From Tetracentron sinense (lineage: Eukaryota > Streptophyta > Magnoliopsida > Trochodendrales > Trochodendraceae), in assembly GCA_015143295.1 (NCBI GenBank), contig JABCRI010001388.1, positions 1 to 64,000 on the forward strand: DNA of 64,000 bases, written 5' to 3'. This document shows, in pieces, positions 22,263 through 32,404 of this stretch. Position 1 is the stretch's first letter. Each line of letters starts with the position of its first letter. A program made the position numbers and the translations under genes. The notes under the pieces are model-generated. The model saw only the letters and a list, made by a program, of their open reading frames with translations, ran no database searches and was not told the origin of the DNA.

Positions 22263-24183
22263 AACTGAAAAGCACATCCTTGCTAATTATTCTTCTGCCG
22301 CAAGCTATGAAGAAGCTACTATCAAGCAAGAATCTCGGATTCAATGGCTCTCTCTTGGGGACTGTAATTCCAGCTTCTTCTACAAAGGCCTCCTATCTCG
22401 TCGCAGCTTCAACAGAATCACCTCTATCTCTGTGCTTGATAATCAAATTGTGGATGAGAACGTTATAAAGTCCGAGGCTGTGAACTTCTTCAAGACTCTC
22501 TTATCAAAGCCCGAAAATGAATCCATCTTAGATCTCTCCAACCTCCCATCTCTTAGCCGGCTATCAAGTGTGGAAGGCCAGCAGCTCATTTCTGAAATCT
22601 CAGAAGAGGAGATTAAATGGGCCATCTTTGATATGAAGGATGATAAATCCCCAGGTCCCGATGGATACACAACTCTGTTCTTCAAAGTGTGTTGGGATAT
22701 TGTCAGTTCAAATGTGATAAAAGCTATTAAGAGCTTCTTTAGCTCTTCCAGTCTGCTCTCCGAATTAAACTCTACCTTCATCACCCTGATTCCTAAGGTG
22801 GCTCGTCCCAACACCTTTGCTGATTTTTGTCCTATATCCTTGTGTAATGTTGTTTACAAATGCATATCAAAGATCCTTGCCAATCGCATAAAAAATACTC
22901 TGCCCTCTATTGTGAGAACCAAGTGCTTTCATCCATGGGCGAAAGATATCTGACAGTATTCTCCTCACGCATGAATTAGTTCGGAACTATCACAAAGACA
23001 AAGGAAAGCCTCGGTGTGCTATAAAGATTGACCTTCTTAAGGCTTTTGACACTGTCCGATGGGACTTTTTGCTTAAGATGCTAGACCTGATGGGATTCCC
23101 AAACACTTTTATCAACTGGATCACCCCATGTATCTCTTCTCCTAAATTCTCAGTTGTGCTAAATGGCTCCCCCGAGGGATACTTCAACAGCTCCCGTGGT
23201 CTCTGGCAAAGCGACCCTCTCTCCCCTTTTTTATTTATCATAGCGATGGAGGGTTTCTCGGCTCTCCTGGATCAAGCTTTTAACTCGGGCCACATCATGC
23301 CTCATTTCAGGTGTGAGAACCCCTTAGTCTCTCATATTAGTTTTGCAGATGATCTATTTGTGTTTCTTTTAGCAGAGCCAAATTCTGCCATTGGGCTACA
23401 AAGAGTAATTAGTCATTTTTCCTCCATATCTGGGCTCTCGCCAAATCCTTCTAAGAGTCAGATGTTCTTCGCTGGTACCTCTTTGCTCACCCAACAAGCT
23501 TTCAAAAATGTGCTTCAATTCAACATCGGCAAGCTTCTTGTCAAGTATCTAGGCCTCTGCCCCTCATCTCTAGACGTCTCTAGGCCTCAGACTGCCAACC
23601 ACTTTTGGACAGGATGCTATCCAAAATAAATAGCTAGAAAGCCAGTTGTCTCTCCTACTCTGGCAGAGTTGAACTCATCAAATCTGTACTCAATAGCATT
23701 CATATCTACTGGGCTCATCTTTTCCTCATTCCAAAAAAGATCCTCAAGCTCGTGGAGTAGCTCTGTAGTCGGTTCATCTGGGCTGGTCAAGGCCTTCAGA
23801 AAAAAATACACACTATAGCTTGGAATAAGGTCTGCCGCACCAAAGAAGAAGGAGGGTTGGGCTTTCGCAAACTCTCGGACTGGAATAGAGCTGGCATTCT
23901 TAGATTGATTTGGGACATTGCTTCTAACTCTCAAGGCCTTTGGGCTAAATGGTGCCACTCCAAGCTCATCAAAAGAAAAAATTTATGGACTATGAAGATC
24001 CCAGCAGATTGCTCCTGGGTCTGGAGGAATCTTCTCAAATTAGGGAACCTAGCTAAAGATCTCATCACTTTCTCCATTGCTAACGGTAACAACACATCTC
24101 TCTGGCATGATCCATGGCATCCGATGGGCATCCTCATTGAAGTCTTCGAAACAGAATTCAATATGACTCTGGCCTGGCCTTAG
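22262..24183 (+). pseudogene. LINE ORF2 fragment (reverse transcriptase), truncated at both ends
   Basis: It begins inside ORF2 after the endonuclease (SYEEATIKQESRIQWLSLGD, NSSFFYKGLLSRRSFNRI) and carries reverse transcriptase: KSPGPDGY, FITLIPKVARP, ISLCNVVYKCISKILANRI, then after a frameshift near 22920 IKIDLLKAFDTVRWDF, and SFADDLFVF with the catalytic FADD at about 23344-23355. GLWQSDPLSPFLF replaces the usual GLRQGDPLSP motif. A stop near 23629 and further shifts precede GFRKLSDWNRAG and LWHDPWHPMG near 23857-24130. No zinc-finger or RNase H end is seen and no poly-A tail or target duplication was found. It interrupts the helicase gene at about 22262. Confidence 0.85.
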
Positions 24184-24992
24184 ATGCTAAAGTCTTACTG
24201 AAATCAGATATGGTATTAGAGTTCCCTGTTTCTCCTACAGTCCTACTGGTCATCTTCTTCACCCTCTACCAAGTACCAACAACCTTGTGATCCTGATTGT
24301 GGTTGTCTCTCTCTCTCTCTCTCTCTTTTGTTTCTCCCCTACCCAAGTTCATTGTCCACCGCTCCTTCAACCCATACTCACCTCCACAACCTTAGCTTAA
24401 ACCCAATTTGTTTCAATCCTAGACAGCCTTAAGTAGGGCTGTCAAAGGGCAAGGAATAGGTCTTACCAGGCCCGAACTTCACCTACAAAGGTCAAGCCCT
24501 ACCCATCAGAGGGCTTAAGCTGGCCAGGCTCAAGCACTACCCTCAAGGGCCAAGGCCTGGTTAGGACAGGGACAAGGCCTAAACTAGATAGGCCCAAGCC
24601 CTATATTTTGTCATGTGTTTCATTTATTTGCTTTTCTTTCCATACATTAAATTTTGATGCAATACAAACATAAGCCATATATAGATCTTATATGGATACT
24701 ACAGAATTTATTGGGTGTTCAACATAAGCCATAATACAAATTTTGAAAAAGTGATTGCATATGGAAGTTTGAAACAGTATTAACATAAGGCATAGTACTA
24801 GTATGTATTCAATTTTGATACAGTACTAACATAAGGCATAGCACTAATTTATATCTAAATTTAGCATAGTATTAACATTAGTATTTATTATAACTTGTTT
24901 GACAAATACCAAATAAATAAGAAAAAGAATGTAAACAAACAAGGAAGACAACGATATACATTGTTCGGCAAGATGCCTATATCCACAGGTAT
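24184..24992. other. low-information spacer with (TC)n and a possible hAT-like end
   Basis: No gene seen. A pure TC microsatellite lies at about 24305-24327. TAGGGCTGTCAAAGGGC at 24434 resembles a hAT left terminus, followed by about 170 bp rich in GGCCAAGGCC/AGGGC phrases, but no matching right terminus exists before the array. From about 24660 the sequence is A/T-rich with ACATAAGGCATAGTACTA-like phrases repeated three times. Confidence 0.4.
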
Positions 24993-26756
24993 TGTCGCGA
25001 CCCAAAACCCACCCTAGGAGTTAGAGTGAATCTTGGACGACTTAATCATGACTTACATGACTTGCTTGACGAACCAGCCTGCAAAACTCACAGAACATAT
25101 ACAATAGAGGATAACAGCGGAAGCATAACTATAAAACACAACGGAAGTCTAACAAACCTCTAAGAATATACATGCGCAAATCCAAGTTATACAAAAGTAA
25201 CCAAAAGAAAGTGCGGACAGACCCGCCAAAATACATGAAAGTATATCTCTCATCTCACCCACAGCTATTCACTCAGAATCTACAACCACCTAATGGTAAC
25301 CCTCTACGGGAGGTTCCTCCAAAGGCTCCTCGACGTACTCCTCCTCCACCCAAGGGCTCGGAGCACAGATATCAAATGGAGCAGCTGCTCCGCCGTCACC
25401 TGCCGACATAAGAAGTACGGCTGAGCATGGAATACTCAGCGGGTACTAAATACTAACCAATAGTCACAGCAACACCATAGCAGTATAGGAAGTAGGAAGC
25501 ATTTCACATATATAAAGCAGGAAACAATTCAAGCATATAAAGCAGGAATAATTCATATCATGACAATAAAGTAAAGGAGTATATAATCATGCTTGAATTC
25601 ATAAAAGCCGATAAAACCCTTGAAAACACCGTGCACTTGACTTGATTAGAAATACCATTTCCGTACTTGAAACTTGTCATGTTGTCTTATCTTATCATAT
25701 CATGCGTGTCATGCCATGTCATGCTTGCTTGGAAAGTAAACTACTTGTGAGGGAAGGGAGACCCTTCTTCCTAGAATGCTTATGCTTGTCATGCCATGTC
25801 CTTTCACTTGTGAGATGTTCTTGTGAGATGTACTTGCGAGGGAAGGGAAACCCTTCTTATGATAATGTATGTACTTGCGAGGGAAGGGAGGCCCTTCTTA
25901 TGATAATGCATGATTTACTTGTCCTTGCCAAAAGCGAGGTAAAACATATCGTAGGATATGCCCCACCTCTAAATCTCATTCTTGAAAACCTTGGTAAATC
26001 ATGTCATGCATGCGTGCTTGTGGAAGCGTGTACATACTTGCATTTAAATTTAAATGTGACATTTGGAGAGTTAACAATACATAACAATCCATAGACATCA
26101 ATCACTTGAGCAATTCAATATTTGTGTAATTTAGGGAAAACAAGAAGGCACACCATCATAACCCTAGCAAATTTCCATAAACCTTAAACATGAATTTTCT
26201 TAACTTCTTATTCATTTCATTCATCTTGGCATTTCATCAAACATGGTGTGTTCATTATTTATTAACCCTACAACATGCTTTTCTAGGTGGGTTATACTCA
26301 CATCACACTTGTATGTTTATTATTAGTACAATGCCCTTCCCCATTCATTCATTTCATCATTCACACGGCATCCATTCGCCAACATCCATCTCCATTTACC
26401 ATACATACCACCCATCTCATAATATATATATATATATATATGAAGGAATACAAGAAGAAATAAGGGAAGGAGAGGCTATAACTAGGAGGGTAGTAAAAAG
26501 CACCGACCTTGATCAAGTGAGGAAGAAATCCCCCTTTCCAAAACGACCGTGAGTTGCTGCCCTAGCTTGGAACACGAGCTCCACACGAGCTTGAGCCGAG
26601 ATCTTGAAGGAAAACGTACTTGAGGATGATCTAGGGTCTCAAACCCCTTTGATTTCTCTTCAAAATGGAAACCCTAGGTTTAGGAAAAACCTTCTCCTTT
26701 CTCTCTATCTCTCAAAAGACTCTAAGGGTTGAGAATGAGCCCTAAAGGCTCGGGCA

Positions 26757-26768
26757 ATCCTATATAAG
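26757..26768 (-). promoter_or_regulatory. TATA box of array LTR 1
   Basis: On the minus strand CTTATATAGGATTG lies downstream of the palindromic boxes, in the right place for the element promoter. The same box is at 34239-34244, 49183-49188 and 56669-56674 in LTRs 2, 4 and 5. It is missing in LTR 3. Confidence 0.6.
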
Positions 26769-26828
26769 AAAGGGTATAACACCCGAATGCCGAAAATGCC
26801 CTTAGTGAAAATTCTGCAAAACGCGCGG

Positions 26829-27013
26829 ACCGAGCGATCGGTGGTTATGACCGATCGATCGGTTGCCTACCGAGCGATCGGTGTTTATGACCGATCGACC
26901 GGTCAAAAACTCACTCTCTGGAAAATTTCCCCATACAAACTTTCTGACCGCGCGATAGCTACCGATCGATCGGTTATGGACCGATCGATCGCTGACTGGA
27001 CCGAGCGATCGGT
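26829..27013 (-). promoter_or_regulatory. U3 palindromic box cluster, LTR 1
   Basis: Five ACCGA(T/G)CGATCGGT-type boxes and several partial ones in 185 bp, about 210 bp into the LTR in the minus sense and upstream of the TATATA at 26761-26766. Equivalent clusters are at 34307-34491, 41777-41961, 49251-49434 and 56736-56919. Promoter position is clear; binding function is inferred. Confidence 0.6.
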
Positions 27014-27223
27014 TCTCTGTATGTCTGGACTGTTTTGACCATATCTTTTGACTCGCTCGTCGGATTTCGACGATTCAACTTGCGTTGGGTTCGTCTTTCG
27101 AAAACGCACATTTCTAACGTTTCGGAATTTCCAATTTCTTCCTTATTTATTAATTGCATTACTTTAAAGGAAAAATGGCTACGAAGGGTCATGCATAAAT
27201 GTGAAAAGGTCCGGGGCTCTACA

Positions 27224-27237
27224 TCCTTCCCCCCTTA
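27224..27237 (-). other. polypurine tract, element 1
   Basis: On the minus strand TAAGGGGGGAAGGA ends directly at the 3' LTR start TGTAGAG, as expected for plus-strand priming. The copies in elements 2, 3 and 4 (34704, 42174 and 49645 onward) are similar. Confidence 0.8.
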
Positions 27238-27324
27238 CAAAATTTCGTCCTCGAAATTTGGATGAGACATGCATTACAGAATCAAACAATATTACAAGCT
27301 ACATATACAAAACCTATACAAAAT

Positions 27325-30300
27325 TCATTCAAACAATTCCGGGTACTTCGCTTTGACTTCGGCTTCACGCTCCCATGTAGCTTCTTCCCGAGCATGGTGT
27401 TTCCATTGCACAAGAACCAAAGGGATTGTCTTGTTGCGAAGCACTTGATCTCTCCGATCCAATATGTGAATCGGCTTCTCAACCAACGTGAGATCTTCTC
27501 GAATTTCCAACGGTTCCAATTCTAGTATATGCGAAGGGTCCGCAATGTACTTCCGAAGCATAGACACGTGGAAAACGTTGTGAACCGCGGCCATGTGAGG
27601 TGGAAGAGCTACTCGATAAGCAACTTCACCAACCCGCGTGATAATCTCAAAAGGTCCAACATAGCGAGGACTAAGCTTGCCTCTTTTGCCGAATCTCATA
27701 ATCCCTTTGCTAGGAGATACTTTCACAAAGACTCGATCCCCTACTTGAAATTCCAAGTCCCTGCGGCGCGTGTCTGCATAGCTCTTTTGGCGATCTTGAG
27801 CGGCTTTCAACCGATCCCGGATGATCTTGACTATACTAGCAGTTTGCTCAATCAACTCCGGACCAAGTACTTTTCTTTCTCCTACCTCATCCCAGTAGAG
27901 AGGGGACCTGCAGCTTCGCCCATACAAAGCCTCGAACGGAGCCATTTGGATACTCGCCTGATAGCTATTGTTGTAGGCGAACTCCACCAAAGGCAAGTGC
28001 TCTTCCCAACTGCCTTTGAAATCCAGCATACAAGCCCGAAGCATATCTTCTATTACTTGGTTCACCCTCTCAGTTTGTCCATCCGTTTGTGGATGAAAAG
28101 CAGTGCTGAAATCAAGTCGGGAACCCATAGCTTCCTGAAAGCTTTTCCAGAATCGTGATGTGAATCTTGGATCCCGATCCGACACAATACTGACAGGCAC
28201 TCCGTGCAACCTCACCACTTCCTTGATATACAAAGCAGCTAACTGACTAGAGTTGAAAGTAGTTCGGTAAGGCAAGAAGTGAGCGGACTTCGTCAAACGA
28301 TCCACTACTACCCATATCGCATCTGAACCCCTTGCCGTCTTTGGCAAGCCAACTATGAAATCCATGGATATGTTCTCCCATTTCCACTCGGGAATCGGAA
28401 GGGACTGCAGTAGACCTGCGGGCCGCATGTGTTCTGCTTTCACCTGTTGACACACCAAGCACCGTGCTACATATTCCGCAACCTCCCTCTTCATATTCCG
28501 CCACCAAAAGTGACTCTTGAGGTTCCGGTACATCTTCGTACCCCCTGGATGCACTGTGTACTTCGAACGGTGTGCTTCGTCCAAAATCTCTCTTCGAAGA
28601 TCTGCATTGGCTGGGACGCACAGTCTTCCCTTGAATGTGATAGCACCCCGACTAGTGAGAGAAAAGTCTTCACTGCCCTTGGCAACTTCCTTGTCCCGGA
28701 AAGCCAACAATTCCGCATCCATGACTTGATATTCTTGGATCAAATCTATAATGTACGGCCGAACCGTAACATTTGCCAAGGTAGGACCACGGACAGAGTT
28801 ATTCACACTGATGTCCAGATTTGCCAAATCTTCTAGTAGCTTCCATTCTTGAACCAACATGTGTGCTAACAACCCCGGAGTTCTTCTACTCAAAGCATCA
28901 GCCACTACATTTGCTTTACCCGGGTGATATTGAATGGTACAATCATAGTCCTTCAGAAATTCCATCCAACGCCTTTGCCTTAGATTCAGCTCCTTTTGGG
29001 AAAAGAGATACTTGAGACTCTTGTGATCAGTGAACACATAGAACTCCACCCCATAAAGGTAATGACGCCAAATCTTAAGTGCAAACACGACCGCCGCAAG
29101 CTCCAAGTCGTGCGTAGGATAGTTCTTCTCATGCTCCTTCAATTGCCTCGATGCATAGGCAATGACCTTCTTGTGTTGCATAAGCACACATCCAAGTCCA
29201 ACGTGTGAGGCATCACTGTACACCTCATACCCAAGAGGTCCAGATGGCACTGTAAGGACAGGAGCTGTGGTAAGCCTCTTCTTCAGTTCCGTGAAACTGA
29301 TCTCACACTTGTCGCTCCATACAAACTTAGCGTTCTTCCTTGTCAGGTAAGTGAGCGGTGCTGCAAGGCTGGAGAAACCCTCTACGAATCTCCTGTAGTA
29401 GCCTGCCAACCCAAGAAAACTGCGTATGTCCGTGACACTCTTGGGCCTCGCCCAATTCATGACTGCCTCTATCTTCTTTGGATCCACCGAAATGCCTTCC
29501 GCCGATACAACGTGGCCTAGGAATGACACCTCTTCCAACCAAAACTCACACTTGCTAAGTTTGGCGTATAGCTTGTGCTCTCTTAGCATTTCCAAAGCAA
29601 GGCGTAGGTCGCGTGTGTGATCTTCCCGTGTCTGGGAATAAACCAAAATGTCATCAACAAATACAATCACGCACCTATCAAGATATGGCCGGAACACCCG
29701 GTTCATCAAATCCATAAAGGCTGCCGGTGCGTTCGTGAGTCCAAAAGGCATCACCAAGAACTCGTAATGTCCATATCGAGTCCTGAAAGCAGTTTTGGGG
29801 ACATCTTCCGCCTTAATCTTCAACTGGTGATAACCCGATCGAAGATCTATCTTTGAGAAAAATCTCGCTCCCTTCAACTGATCGAACAAGTCATCAATCC
29901 TAGGCAAGGGGTACCTATTCTTTATAGTGACTTTGTTCAATTGCCTGTAATCGACACACATCCGCATCGAGCCATCTTTCTTCTTAACAAACAACACTGG
30001 GGCACCCCACGGTGAGACACTTGGTCGAATGAAGCCAAGGCTTTGTAATTCTTCCAACTGAGCCTTTAACTCTTTGAGTTCAATAGGGGCCATTCTATAC
30101 GGAGCCCTGTAAACAGGAGCTGTGCCTGGTGCAAGCTCGATCATAAACTCAATCTCCCTGTCTGGAGGCAATCCTGGCAACTCCTCTGGAAATACATCCA
30201 GGAACTCACTCACAACCGGAATAGTTGATGAGTCCTTTGCCTCGGGGTTAGCTACGCCCAACGCCGCAAAACGAGCAATAGATCTGCTTTTCAACCCGCG

Positions 30301-30650
30301 AAAGTGGAATGGTTTTCCTTCTACTGGCTTGAAGAGTACCATTTTCTCAAAGCAAGCTACATGCCCATGATGTGCTGCTAGCCAATCCATTCCCAATATG
30401 ACATCAAAGTCTTGGAATCCAAGGACGATGAGATCAACCACCAACTCGTGGCTTCCAACTTGGACCACACCATTTCTATACACTTTATCTGCCAATACTG
30501 TTTTGCCAAGAGGAGTCGAAATGGCTAACTCCGGTTCTAGCTGACTTGGCTCCCCAGAAAAGCCTTCTGAAAAACTCGGTGAGACAAACGAATGAGTAGA
30601 CCCGGTATCAATCAACACTCGAGCCAAATACTCATTGACTAGTAGGGTTC
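27325..30650 (-). CDS. pol: Pol polyprotein of element 1, intact (protease, RT, RNase H, integrase, chromodomain-like)
   Basis: This is the enzymatic part of a Gag-Pol polyprotein. Counting from the Leu codon at 30627 as residue 1: protease with [10 protein letters not shown] (Asp 7); reverse transcriptase about 180-360 with [14 protein letters not shown] and catalytic FVDD at 323-326; RNase H about 465-580 with catalytic-type Asp 472, Glu 509 and Asp 534; integrase zinc-binding HHCC (His 686, His 693, Cys 723, Cys 726) and catalytic triad Asp 756, Asp 817, Glu 853 with 35 residues between the last two; then YVGPFEII (GPY/F) and a chromodomain-like end with VQWKHH and EEATWERE. The frame has no stop. 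I start it at 30650, the first base after a predicted intron, because a TAA (30667-30669) closes the frame just upstream and no in-frame ATG precedes protease. It should be translated only as a fusion with Gag. Confidence 0.95.
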
Positions 30651-30794
30651 CTGAAATTTTAGCTAGTTACGTCAATTCAAGCCTCAACAGTGTATACACG
30701 TAGGTAAATATATATATAGCATACCAACTACGTACACAAGGAATAAAACATAACACAACAATCACGAATAAGGAAAATAACTCCTAACGCGTAC
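30651..30794 (-). other. predicted intron between gag and pol, element 1 (144 bp)
   Basis: On the minus strand the exon end CAAG is followed by GTACGCGTTAGG, and the segment ends AAAATTTCAG before GAACCC. By hand count 95 of 144 bases are A or T, T-rich in the sense direction, and TAAC and CTAAA branch-site-like motifs lie close to the acceptor. Splicing gives the codons for [14 protein letters not shown], reading straight from Gag into protease. Unspliced RNA meets TAG at 30784-30786, four codons after the junction Gly begins. Splicing itself is inferred. Confidence 0.75.
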
Positions 30795-32043
30795 CTTGCA
30801 CCACATCGTCAGATGCAAGTGCATCACCCTCTGTCAAGGCAAAAACTCGCCCCTGGTTCGCCTGGCGAGACTGAGGTGTAGACCGGGTAGTCTGAGATGA
30901 CGCCTGGTATGATCCTGCTGGGCGTGTCGGGGGCCTACTATCCTGAGACTGGCCTGGTAAATGCCGGCTAGGGCAATCCCTGATCATGTGGCCCTGGCGA
31001 CCGCAATGATAACATCCACCAGATGCTCTTCGGCAATCTCCTGCCGGATGCCTTTTGCCGCATGAAGTGCAGACCTCATATGTGTAGGCTGGAGGGACCG
31101 GAGGTGGTATATACCTCGCTGCCTGAGGGGTAACTGGCCGTGGGGCTGGAAGAGCCTGAGGTCGAGGTGCCTGTGGCACGTACTGCCGGGGTGCTGGAGG
31201 CGCATAAGTCGGCCTCATCTGTGGTGCTGGCCATGTATACTGATAAGGACCAGTCCGGGCCCGCCTCTCTAAAGGTACCAAACCACTAGATTGGCCTCTC
31301 ACCAATTCTCTCTTCTTGGACACAGTCTCTGAATTGGTCTCAACCAACAAGGCTTTATCCACTACTTCGGCGTAAGTGGTGTGCCTGAAGACCGACACTT
31401 TCTCCATGATGACATCCTTGAGCCCTTGCTCAAACCTCCTCGCCTTCATTGCCTCGGTGGCAATCATATGTGTCGCAAAGCGTGATAGCTCCGAGAACTT
31501 GGCCTCATAAGCGGCCACAGACATCGAACCTTGCTCAAGGTTGATGAATTCTCTCTCTTTCCTTTCCCGAGCTCCAACCGGGAAATACTTCTTATAGAAC
31601 GTGTCCTTAAACTCCTCCCAAGTCCACGGTTGACCTTGCATGGTCAAGTCCCGTGTCCTCAATGCGGACAACCACCAATGGTGGGCTTCGCCCTCTAGCA
31701 TAAAAACTGCCCATGCCACTTTCTCTTCCTCTGTAGGAGAGAGCACCGCAAATATCTTCTCAACCTGGAGGATCCAAGCCTCCGCAGTAAGAGGGTCCAC
31801 ACTCCCGTGGAAGGATGGAGGCCTCAATCTCCTGAATGCCTCAACTCCAGCTGTACGATGTACTGGAGCTGCGGGCGGTGGAGTAGGTGCCGCTGATGCC
31901 GGTATAGTTTGCCGAGCCGCCAGGATGGCGAGTGTCTCAGCAATAGAGCCTAAGACCTGGGAGAGGTCCGGCTGCTCATCCTCATCTCGTGAAGAAGATG
32001 AAGCTCTGGTGTGTGGTCCACGACCCCGTGTGCCCCGCCTCAT
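30784..32043 (-). CDS. gag: Gag of element 1, intact
   Basis: Structural protein of 419 residues. It starts at ATG 32043 with an R/G-rich, then acidic N-terminus (MRRGTRGRG, DEDEQPDLSQ), a P/A-rich linker, a retrotransposon Gag domain at about 85-200 (AEAWILQVEKIFAVLSP, AHHWWLSAL, WEEFKDTFYKKYFP, FINLEQGSMSVAAYEAKFSE), a P/Q-rich stretch, and two zinc knuckles: CTSCGKRHPAGDC at 325-337 (spacing 2-3-4) and CYHCGRQGHMIRDC at 344-357 (spacing 2-4-4). The last codons before TAG (G-T-R) come from the start of the predicted intron. Sequence type at residues about 190-260 groups with element 4, not with 2 and 3. Confidence 0.95.
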   Translation of the reverse strand: MRRGTRGRGPHTRASSSSRDEDEQPDLSQVLGSIAETLAILAARQTIPASAAPTPPPAAPVHRTAGVEAFRRLRPPSFHGSVDPLTAEAWILQVEKIFAVLSPTEEEKVAWAVFMLEGEAHHWWLSALRTRDLTMQGQPWTWEEFKDTFYKKYFPVGARERKEREFINLEQGSMSVAAYEAKFSELSRFATHMIATEAMKARRFEQGLKDVIMEKVSVFRHTTYAEVVDKALLVETNSETVSKKRELVRGQSSGLVPLERRARTGPYQYTWPAPQMRPTYAPPAPRQYVPQAPRPQALPAPRPVTPQAARYIPPPVPPAYTYEVCTSCGKRHPAGDCRRASGGCYHCGRQGHMIRDCPSRHLPGQSQDSRPPTRPAGSYQASSQTTRSTPQSRQANQGRVFALTEGDALASDDVVQGTR

Positions 32044-32388
32044 GACTAAAGTCCTGAGAACAATGGCACCACATGAGTCTCACTAAAAACCACAGTTTAT
32101 TTCAATGTCATTTCACAATAATTCAATTTGTATTAGTTGTATAATACTAATATACATCACATCAAGTCATCAGAGTATTCATCACATTATACTTATACTT
32201 TAGTGTTCTAGCGTACCTAGGACCCGTACTTGGTTAAAGCAACCATTTTAGACTAAGACTAAAGTTTAGTCTTAAACTTGGAACCAGACTCGTTCCCGAC
32301 TCACTCCCTTCCTAACTTGTTTCCTAACATATGCTCTTGTCAAGCCGTGGTATAAGATTCTAAGTGACCCTAGAGACCTAAAGCCTAG

Positions 32389-32400
32389 GCTCTGATACCA
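32389..32400 (-). other. primer binding site, element 1 (initiator tRNA-Met)
   Basis: On the minus strand TGGTATCAGAGC follows the 5' LTR (LTR 2) after four bases. It is the complement of the 3' end of plant initiator tRNA-Met, the usual primer for chromoviruses. Confidence 0.9.
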
Positions 32401-32404
32401 CTTC

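Larger units (their letters stand above)
24993..27223 (-). repeat. array LTR 1 (3' LTR of element 1)
   Basis: Ends are TGTCGCGACC (left) and GGGGCTCTACA (right), so TG...CA in the minus sense. It carries three AGGGAAGGG...CCCTTCTT hairpin units (about 25748-25915), the CTGAG core, an (AT)n run near 26424, TATATA at 26761-26766 and palindromic boxes at 26829-27013. Its middle (about 25960-26110) differs clearly from LTRs 2-5, while its right end matches LTRs 4 and 5. Confidence 0.95.

Noticed and set aside
24434..24604. A complete hAT-like element
   Set aside because: Only one terminus is visible; no complementary right end or 8-bp target repeat was found before the array.
30628..30783. Stop-codon read-through or ribosomal frameshifting as the Gag-Pol mechanism
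   Set aside because: The gag-pol offset differs between copies (144, 142, 144, 145), two stops intervene in elements 1 and 2, and no slippery site with a pseudoknot was seen. Splicing explains all copies with one rule.
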